The notes under the pieces are model-generated. The model worked only from the letters and a program-made list of their open reading frames with translations. It was not told where the DNA came from and did not search any database. The translations under genes and the position numbers were made by a program. 20,094 bases of DNA from Verrucomicrobiaceae bacterium UBA1938 (GTDB taxonomy: Bacteria; Verrucomicrobiota; Verrucomicrobiia; Verrucomicrobiales; Verrucomicrobiaceae): NCBI GenBank assembly GCA_002336895.1, contig DDFC01000020.1, positions 1 through 20,094 on the forward strand, read 5' to 3'. Position 1 is the first letter of the stretch. Every line of letters begins with the position of its first letter. Shown piece by piece: positions 1 through 4,654 of this stretch.

Positions 1-108
1 GGCAGGAGTGCCCGCATCACTTGGGTGGGTGCGGGGTGGTGGGTGTTTGCGGGGCGCCGCACAGGGGACTGTGCGGACCACTTTGCTGGCGCTTGCGCGG
101 GGCGGTGG
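1..108. repeat. Long direct repeat, copy 1 (partner 431-557)
   Basis: This stretch begins inside a REP-like hairpin (the left arm is cut by the window edge) and continues with a G/T-rich tail that recurs almost unchanged at 431-557. The second copy carries about 20 extra bases near 502-520. No credible gene is present: the overlapping open frames in several registers are low-complexity and read straight through the repeat. Confidence 0.75.
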
Positions 109-126
109 TGTTTGCGGGGCTTTCTT

Positions 127-146
127 TGCGGGCAGGAGTGCCCGCA
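127..146. repeat. REP-like hairpin, TGCGGGCA-GGAG-TGCCCGCA
   Basis: A perfect 8-bp inverted repeat with a 4-nt GGAG loop. It is followed by ATCACTT and preceded by TTTGCGGGGC, and both flanks are shared with other copies in the window. Other copies: 1-16 (right part only), 430-449, 795-810 (right arm broken off), 1575-1594, 13764-13783 (diverged) and 14011-14030. Confidence 0.85.
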
Positions 147-180
147 TCACTTTGGTGGGTGGGGCGGATGGATTGGCCGC

Positions 181-240
181 AAAGAGGCGCAAAGAGGCGC
201 AAAGAGGCGCAAAGAGGCGCAAAGAGGCGCAAAGAGGCGC
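181..240. repeat. Tandem array, six perfect copies of AAAGAGGCGC
   Basis: Six identical 10-bp units lie in direct succession, followed by an A-run and a G-rich tract. A degenerate two- to three-unit version of the same motif, after the same REP hairpin, occurs at 1627-1655. Because the unit is 10 bp, changes in copy number would shift any reading frame. I see no gene through it, so it is best called a simple tandem repeat. Confidence 0.9.
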
Positions 241-270
241 AAAAAAGGGGGAGGGGGAAGACGGAGGGGG

Positions 271-325
271 GAATGACGAATGAGTAAATCCGAATGACGA
301 AATAATGACGAATGACGAATGACGG
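271..325. repeat. Degenerate GAATGAC short tandem repeat
   Basis: The motif GAATGAC(GA) recurs about five times with small interruptions between 271 and 325. It is low-complexity sequence of the kind seen elsewhere in this spacer. No function is visible. Confidence 0.6.
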
Positions 326-356
326 AGGGGACTTTGCGGAGTGGGTGGGGGTGACG

Positions 357-422
357 GGATGTGGAAAGAGGAAACCACAGAGGCACGATGAGCACAGAGT
401 TCAGAAGCAAATGCGGATGGGG
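357..422. repeat. 66-bp direct repeat, copy 1
   Basis: A block starting GGATGTGGAAAGA, passing through ACCACAGAGGCACGATGAGC and ending AAATGCGGATGGG. It recurs nearly identically at 644-709 and 722-787; this copy differs by G for T just after GGAAAGA. Copies 1 and 3 run directly into the TTTCTTTGCGGGCA REP hairpin. Confidence 0.85.
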
Positions 423-429
423 CTTTCTT

Positions 430-557
430 TGCGGGCAGGAGTGCCCGCATCACTTGGGTGGGTGCGGGGTGGTGGGTGTGGCGGGGCGCCGCACAGAGGA
501 TTGCCTTCGGCTGGCTTCGCGTTGTGCGGACCACTTTGCTGGCGCGGGTGCGGGGCG
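430..557. repeat. REP-like hairpin (430-449) plus long direct repeat, copy 2
   Basis: The perfect hairpin TGCGGGCA-GGAG-TGCCCGCA at 430-449 is followed by the same downstream sequence as at 1-108, including the GCGGGGCGCCGCACAG core and GTGCGGACCACTTTGCTGGCG. About 20 bases containing GCCTTCGGCTGGCTTCGCG are extra compared with copy 1. Confidence 0.8.
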
Positions 558-562
558 CCCAT

Positions 563-586
563 CCTTCGCACTGCGTGCTACGGAGG
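563..586. repeat. 24-bp palindromic element, intergenic copy A
   Basis: Outer arms CCTTC/GGAGG and inner arms GCA/TGC enclose a CTGCG loop. Closely related copies are at 3071-3094 (inside the sulfatase gene), 12543-12566 and, shortened, 1809-1829. The inner pair varies between copies but remains Watson-Crick paired. Confidence 0.75.
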
Positions 587-591
587 GTGAA

Positions 592-619
592 CTGGATGCT
601 GGATGCTGGATGCTGGATG
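592..619. repeat. CTGGATG tandem repeat (7-bp unit, four copies)
   Basis: Four head-to-tail copies of the 7-bp unit CTGGATG lie immediately downstream of palindromic copy A. This is simple-sequence expansion with no coding interpretation. Confidence 0.85.
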
Positions 620-643
620 GGGTGCGGGGTGGTGGGTGTGGCG

Positions 644-709
644 GGATGTGGAAAGATGAAACCACAGAGGCACGATGAGCACAGAGTTCAGAAGCAAATG
701 CGGATGGGG
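644..709. repeat. 66-bp direct repeat, copy 2
   Basis: Nearly identical to 357-422 and, apart from the last base, to 722-787. It is separated from copy 3 by only 12 bp, so this looks like a recent local duplication. Confidence 0.85.
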
Positions 710-721
710 AGTGGGGCGGCA

Positions 722-810
722 GGATGTGGAAAGATGAAACCACAGAGGCACGATGAGCACAGAGTTCAGAAGCAAATGCGGATGGGACTTTCTTTGCGGG
801 CAGGAGTGCC
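722..810. repeat. 66-bp direct repeat, copy 3, with truncated REP hairpin
   Basis: Copy 3 of the 66-bp block (722-787) runs into TTTCTTTGCGGGCAGGAGTGCC (787-810). The right arm of the hairpin then stops after TGCC and is replaced by TCTGTGGTG. This is a broken REP copy and marks a junction within the repeat field. Confidence 0.75.
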
Positions 811-861
811 TCTGTGGTGATTGCTGGAGGGGACTTTGGCCCAGGGTGGGTGCAATCGGTG

Positions 862-890
862 TTCGACAATTGGGGGCTGGATGCTAGCGT
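862..890 (+). promoter_or_regulatory. Weak candidate promoter for the FKBP gene
   Basis: TTCGAC (862-867) is separated by 17 bp from TAGCGT (885-890), which is preceded by an extended -10 TG. The match to the sigma-70 consensus is poor, and the call rests mainly on spacing and on this being the only non-repetitive stretch upstream of the gene. Confidence 0.25.
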
Positions 891-931
891 CGGGGTTCCC
901 TGATTAACCAACCCCTTATCTACTGAATCTC

Positions 932-1327
932 ATGTCCGACATCGCTCTCGCCAAAGGTGAAAAATTTCTCGAAGACAACGCCAAGAAGGAGGGCGTGGTG
1001 GTGACGGCCAGCGGGCTGCAGTACAAGGTGATCACCCCGGGCACGGGCAAGAGCCCGAAGGCGACGGACACGGTGGAAGTGCACTACGAGGGGACGCTGA
1101 TCAATGGGACGGTGTTTGACAGCAGCTACCGCCGGAAGGAGTCGATCGAGTTTCCGCTGAACCGCGTGATCGCGGGCTGGACGGAAGGTGTGCAGCTGAT
1201 GCAAGAGGGGGCGAAGTACCGCTTCTTTATTCCGTCGAAGCTGGCGTATGGTCCGCGTGGTGCGGGTCGGGACATCGGGCCGAATGAGGCGCTGATTTTC
1301 GACGTGGAGCTGATCAAGGTGAAGTGA
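932..1327 (+). CDS. FKBP-type peptidyl-prolyl cis-trans isomerase
   Basis: A 131-residue protein that catalyses cis-trans isomerisation of Xaa-Pro bonds and so assists protein folding. The C-terminal ~90 residues form a complete FKBP domain, and the binding-pocket residues line up with human FKBP12: Y52 (VHYEG), F62-D63 (VFDSS), F74, V79-I80-W83 (VIAGW), Y106 (LAYG) and F123 (IFDVEL). Residues 1-40 (AKGEKFLEDNAKKEGVVVT...SGLQYKVI) resemble the linker just before the FKBP domain in FkpA, Mip and FklB proteins, but the long dimerisation region is absent. There is no signal peptide, so a cytoplasmic location is likely. The ATG at 932 lacks a Shine-Dalgarno sequence, but it is the only start that gives a family-typical N terminus. 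The gene is monocistronic and followed by a strong terminator. Confidence 0.95.
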   Translation: MSDIALAKGEKFLEDNAKKEGVVVTASGLQYKVITPGTGKSPKATDTVEVHYEGTLINGTVFDSSYRRKESIEFPLNRVIAGWTEGVQLMQEGAKYRFFIPSKLAYGPRGAGRDIGPNEALIFDVELIKVK

Positions 1328-1373
1328 GTTTAGCCGGTTCTCTGTTCGGAGTTCTCGGTTCTCTTTTTTTGTG

Positions 1374-1407
1374 CTGGGCGGTGCGTGTTGTGCCGCCCAG
1401 TTTTTTT
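1374..1407 (+). terminator. Rho-independent terminator of the FKBP gene
   Basis: A perfect 8-bp stem, CTGGGCGG (1374-1381) with CCGCCCAG (1393-1400), has an 11-nt loop and is followed directly by seven T. It lies 47 bp after the FKBP stop codon in the correct orientation. Confidence 0.9.
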
Positions 1408-1472
1408 GTGCCCATGCGCTGCGAGGTCGGCAGGGACGTTTGGTTTTGCCGCAGAGGAGCGGAGAGGCGGAG

Positions 1473-1531
1473 GGTTTAAAGTTTGGCTTCGCCTGTCTCG
1501 CAGACTCGGCTCAGGTTTAAAGTTTAAAGTT
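1473..1531. repeat. Small palindrome flanked by 12-bp direct repeats
   Basis: GGTTTAAAGTTT occurs at 1473-1484 and again at 1514-1525. The 29 bases between them contain the hairpin GCC-TGTCT-CGC-AGAC-TC-GGC (1491-1510). The arrangement resembles a tiny insertion with a target duplication, although GTTTAAA itself is also tandemly repeated on the right side. Confidence 0.5.
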
Positions 1532-1574
1532 GGGTGGGGGAAGGGCGGGCTGAGGTGGTTTGCGGAGATGGAAG

Positions 1575-1594
1575 TGCGGGCAGGAGTGCCCGCA
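1575..1594. repeat. REP-like hairpin copy
   Basis: A perfect TGCGGGCA-GGAG-TGCCCGCA hairpin followed by TCACTTTGGTGGGTG. The same order (hairpin, GGATGGATTGGCCGC, AAAGAGGCGC units) is seen at 127-240, so the two are copies of a longer compound unit. Confidence 0.85.
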
Positions 1595-1941
1595 TCACTT
1601 TGGTGGGTGCGGCGGATGGATTGGCCGCAAAGAGGCGCAAAGAGGGCGCAAAGAGGGGAGTGCCGGAGGGATGGAGAGGGGATTGTGGTGTGAGGGACGT
1701 TTGGTTTTGTCGCAGAGGGGCGGAGAGGCGGAGGGGGCGGAGGTTTTTTAACCACGGATGGGCACGGGTGAACACGGATTAAAAGGCATCCGGATTTTGC
1801 ACCGCCCCCCTTCGCTAAAGCTACGGAGGGCACACAGAGATTGGAAAGACGCAGAGAGTTGGGGGCTGGTCAAAGATGGGGGGCAAAGATTTTGGGGATC
1901 AGAGGGCTGCTAGGATGGGGGCGGGGCGTCGTTATGGGGGG

Positions 1942-3396
1942 ATGTGGATTCGATTTGCTGCTTGGTTGTTGCTGCTGGTGAGCGCGGGTTTTGCCGCGCA
2001 GCCGAACATTGTGCTGATCGTGAGTGATGATCAGGGCTACCCGGATCTGGGGTGCATCGGGACGAAGCCGCTGGTGACGCCGAATCTGGACAAGCTGGCG
2101 GCGGAGGGGGTGAGGGGGACGAGTTTTTATGTGACGTGGCCTGCTTGTACGCCGTCGCGAGGGAGCATCCTGACGGGGAGGTATCCGCAACGGAACGGGC
2201 TCTATGACATGGTGCGGAATGACTTGGTGAACTTTGGCCACCGCTACGATGCGGAGGAGTATGCGGTGTCGCCTGAGATGACGCTGGGGCTGGATGTGCG
2301 GGAGCTGACGCTGGGGGACCTGCTGCGGAAGGCGGGGTATGCGACGGGTTGCGTGGGGAAGTGGGACATGGGCCAGGCGAGGCGCTACCTGCCGCTGCAG
2401 CGGGGGTTCGACTTCTTCTACGGGCATGGGAACAACGGGATCGACTACTACACGCATGAGCGGTACGGGGTGCCGTCGCTGTTCCGGGGGAACGAGCGGA
2501 CGGAGGAGGACCGGGGGACGTATGTGACGGACGTTTTCCGCCGGGAGGCGCTGGGGTTTGTGAAGCAGCATGCGGGAAAGCGGCCGTTTTTCCTCTACCT
2601 GCCTTTCAATGCGCCGCATGGGGCGTCGAGCTTTGGAGAGGGGACGAAGGAGGGGGAGAAGAAGCTGAGCGAGGGGGTGCAGGCGCCGGAGAAGTATGTG
2701 GCGATGTATCGGGGCAAGGTGAAGGACGAGCGGCTGGCGCGCTATTGCGGGGCGGTGACGTGCATGGACGAGGCGATCGGCGCGGTGATGGAGGCGGTGG
2801 AGAAGGCGGGGCAGACGGAGAACACGCTGGTGGTGTTTTTGTCTGACAACGGAGGGAGCGGGAACGGGGGGAATGCGCCGCTGCGCGGGCAGAAGAGCAC
2901 GATGTGGGAGGGCGGGCTGAGGGTGCCCTTCATCGTGCGCTGGCCGGGCAAGGTGCCGGCGGGGCGAGTGACGGATGAGTTTCTCACGTCGCTGGAACTG
3001 GTGCCGACGCTGCTGCGCGCTGCGAACTACGATGGGCTTGAGGAGACGGTGGGCAAAGATGGGAGGCCCTCCTTCGCGCTGCGCGCTACGAAGGGCGAGA
3101 CTGCAAGCAGTCTCGATGGCTACGACCTGCTGCCGGTGCTGAAGGGGGAGGCGAAATCGCCGCGGAAGGAGATGTTTTGGCAGCGTCGCGGAGACAAGGC
3201 GGCGCGGGTGGGGAACTGGAAATGGGTGGAGTCGGAGAAGGGCGGCGGGCTGTATGACCTGAGCACCGACCTGGGGGAGAAAAAGGACCTGAGCGCGGAA
3301 AAGCCGGAGGTGCTGCGGAGGCTGAAAGAGCGGTTTGCGGCCTGGCGGGCGGAGACGGACGCGGCCGAGCCAAGGGGGCCGTTTCGTGACTACTGA
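1942..3396 (+). CDS. Exported sulfatase (type I, formylglycine-dependent)
   Basis: Hydrolyses sulfate esters, probably of sulfated polysaccharide or glycan. I chose the ATG at 1942 because it gives a clean Sec signal peptide (MWIRFAAWLLLLVSAGFAA); the longer frame from 1876 only adds repeat-derived residues. The chain is about 484 aa. It begins with PNIVLIVSDDQGY (metal-binding DD) and continues with CTPSR, the Cys-type formylglycine motif (Cys at codon 2146-2148). GKWDMG stands in place of the usual GKWHLG, followed by FFYGHGNNGIDYY, NAPHG, SDNGG and LRGQKSTMWEGGLRVPFIVRWPG. All core metal- and sulfate-binding motifs except the GKWH His are present. Near the C terminus, about 20 residues (RPSFALRATKGETASS) are encoded by intergenic-type palindromes (3071-3114). 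Such an enzyme needs a formylglycine-generating enzyme, which is not in this window. Confidence 0.95.
   Translation: MWIRFAAWLLLLVSAGFAAQPNIVLIVSDDQGYPDLGCIGTKPLVTPNLDKLAAEGVRGTSFYVTWPACTPSRGSILTGRYPQRNGLYDMVRNDLVNFGHRYDAEEYAVSPEMTLGLDVRELTLGDLLRKAGYATGCVGKWDMGQARRYLPLQRGFDFFYGHGNNGIDYYTHERYGVPSLFRGNERTEEDRGTYVTDVFRREALGFVKQHAGKRPFFLYLPFNAPHGASSFGEGTKEGEKKLSEGVQAPEKYVAMYRGKVKDERLARYCGAVTCMDEAIGAVMEAVEKAGQTENTLVVFLSDNGGSGNGGNAPLRGQKSTMWEGGLRVPFIVRWPGKVPAGRVTDEFLTSLELVPTLLRAANYDGLEETVGKDGRPSFALRATKGETASSLDGYDLLPVLKGEAKSPRKEMFWQRRGDKAARVGNWKWVESEKGGGLYDLSTDLGEKKDLSAEKPEVLRRLKERFAAWRAETDAAEPRGPFRDY
3071..3114 (+). repeat. Palindromic elements inside the sulfatase gene
   Basis: Bases 3071-3094 are a copy of the 24-bp intergenic palindrome (outer arms CCTTCG/CGAAGG, inner arms GCG/CGC). 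They are followed at once by a second perfect hairpin, GAGACTGC-AA-GCAGTCTC (3097-3114). The reading frame stays open and encodes roughly RPSFALRATKGETASSL, just before the conserved DGYDLLPVL stretch of the sulfatase. Confidence 0.8.
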
Positions 3397-3500
3397 GGGT
3401 CACGGCATTGATAATGAGTCCTTTAAAATGAGAAGTGATCTCAACAGGGCAAAGGATGAGAACAATTTCACAAATTGAGTATGGGACTAATGCAAAAAAC

Positions 3501-3512
3501 GTGCTAGATAAT
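3501..3512 (+). promoter_or_regulatory. Candidate extended -10 for the desaturase gene
   Basis: TGCTAGATAAT (TGn plus a TAGATA-like -10) lies in an unusually AT-rich 133-bp spacer between the sulfatase and desaturase genes. No good -35 sits at 17 bp; TTGAGT at 3475 is too far upstream. The start codon at 3530 is 18 bp downstream, so the leader would be very short. Confidence 0.35.
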
Positions 3513-3529
3513 GGGCTCGTTTAAATACC

Positions 3530-4645
3530 ATGACCAGTGCTCCAGAGATGACCGCCGACAAGCCTCAGATGAAGATTTCCGAATGGAAAAAGATTGTCGC
3601 CCCCTTCCAAGTTCCCTCCGTTCCACGAGCCGTATGGCAGCTTGTGAACACGTTTGTCCCGATGGTGCTGCTGTGGTGGGCGATGTATGAGAGCCTGGCG
3701 GTTTCCTACTGGCTGACGCTGGCGCTGGCGGCGGTGACGGGGCTGCTGGTGGTGCGTGTTTTCATCTTTTTCCATGACTGCGGCCATGGGTCGTTTTTCA
3801 AGTCGAACCGGGCGAACAGCATCGTGGGCTTCATCTGCGGGATGGTGACTTTCACGCCGTATGCGCACTGGAGCTGGCAGCACGCGGTGCACCACCAGAC
3901 CTCCGGCGACCTGAGCCGCCGCGGCGACGGGGACATCTGGACGATGACGGTGAAGGAGTACCAAGAAGCCAGCCCGACGCGCCGGATGTTTTACCGCATC
4001 ATCCGCAATCCGTTCACGCTTTTCATTGTGGGGCCGCTGGTGCTCTTCCTGCTGTATCAACGCATTCCGTCTCCGCGTGCGAAGGCCAAGGACCGCGCCT
4101 CGGTGATGTACATGAACGTGGCGGTGGTGCTGATGGTGGTGGCGATGAGCTGGCTGTTTGGCTTTAAGAACTACGTGATGATGCAGCTGCCGGTGACGAT
4201 GTTTGCCGGAATGGCGGGCATCTGGATGTTTTACGTGCAGCACCAGTATGAAGACGTGTACTGGGAGCACGGGAAGGAATGGGACTACACGACCGCGGCG
4301 CTGGAGGGCAGCTCCTTCTACAAGCTGCCGAAGATCCTGCAGTGGTTCACCGGCAACATCGGCTACCACCACGTGCACCACCTGAGCAGCCGCGTGCCGA
4401 ACTACTACCTGGAGCGCTGCCACAACTCGCACCCGATGTTTCACTCGGTGAAGCCCCTGACGATCCTGGAGAGCCTGAAGTGCATCAACCTGCGTCTGTG
4501 GGATGAGAGCGACCGCCGCCTGATCTCCTTCAAAGAATACCGCCAGCGCTACGCCCAGAAGACTCCCGTGGCTGCGGCTGCGGCGGAAGAGGTGGACCCG
4601 GCTGACCTGCCGGCACCGAGCGAGGCGGGCCCGGGCCTGTCCTAG
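3530..4645 (+). CDS. Membrane fatty acid desaturase
   Basis: A 371-residue integral membrane di-iron enzyme that introduces a double bond into acyl chains, probably of membrane lipids. The three histidine boxes of the desaturase family are intact: HDCGH (82-86), HAVHH (118-122) and HHVHH (280-284). A further conserved His lies in FYVQHQYEDVYWE (235-247), as is typical of the DesA/acyl-lipid branch. Hydrophobic segments at about 40-56, 59-82, 97-110, 162-177, 193-212 and 218-235 fit the usual four- to six-helix topology. The C-terminal ~30 residues (Ala/Pro/Glu-rich) are an unconserved tail. No Shine-Dalgarno precedes the ATG. The partner electron donor (ferredoxin or cytochrome b5) is not encoded nearby. 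The stop is 9 bp before uvrB, so the two may be cotranscribed. Confidence 0.93.
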   Translation: MTSAPEMTADKPQMKISEWKKIVAPFQVPSVPRAVWQLVNTFVPMVLLWWAMYESLAVSYWLTLALAAVTGLLVVRVFIFFHDCGHGSFFKSNRANSIVGFICGMVTFTPYAHWSWQHAVHHQTSGDLSRRGDGDIWTMTVKEYQEASPTRRMFYRIIRNPFTLFIVGPLVLFLLYQRIPSPRAKAKDRASVMYMNVAVVLMVVAMSWLFGFKNYVMMQLPVTMFAGMAGIWMFYVQHQYEDVYWEHGKEWDYTTAALEGSSFYKLPKILQWFTGNIGYHHVHHLSSRVPNYYLERCHNSHPMFHSVKPLTILESLKCINLRLWDESDRRLISFKEYRQRYAQKTPVAAAAAEEVDPADLPAPSEAGPGLS

Positions 4646-4654
4646 GCTGATGCC

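Larger units (their letters stand above)
1408..1941. repeat. Second intergenic repeat field
   Basis: No gene is supported here. The spacer holds two purine-rich blocks of the type CGCAGAGG.GCGGAGAGGCGGAGG (about 1450-1473 and 1711-1738), each just after a shared ACGTTTGGTTTTG. It also holds the GTTTAAAGTTT pair around a small palindrome (1473-1531), a perfect REP hairpin (1575-1594) followed by degenerate AAAGAGGCGC units (1627-1655), an ACCACGGATGGGCACGGGTG block (about 1750) and a shortened copy of the 24-bp palindrome (1809-1829). All classes also occur in the first repeat field or elsewhere in the window. Confidence 0.7.

Noticed and set aside
181..240. CRISPR array
   Set aside because: The 10-bp units are contiguous with no spacers, and no cas genes are present.
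8..911. Several 60-150 aa open frames in the first repeat field
   Set aside because: They are open in many frames and both strands at once, follow repeat boundaries and show no protein family features.
1876..1941. Upstream start of the sulfatase
   Set aside because: It adds 22 residues of spacer-type sequence before an otherwise perfect signal peptide that begins at 1942.
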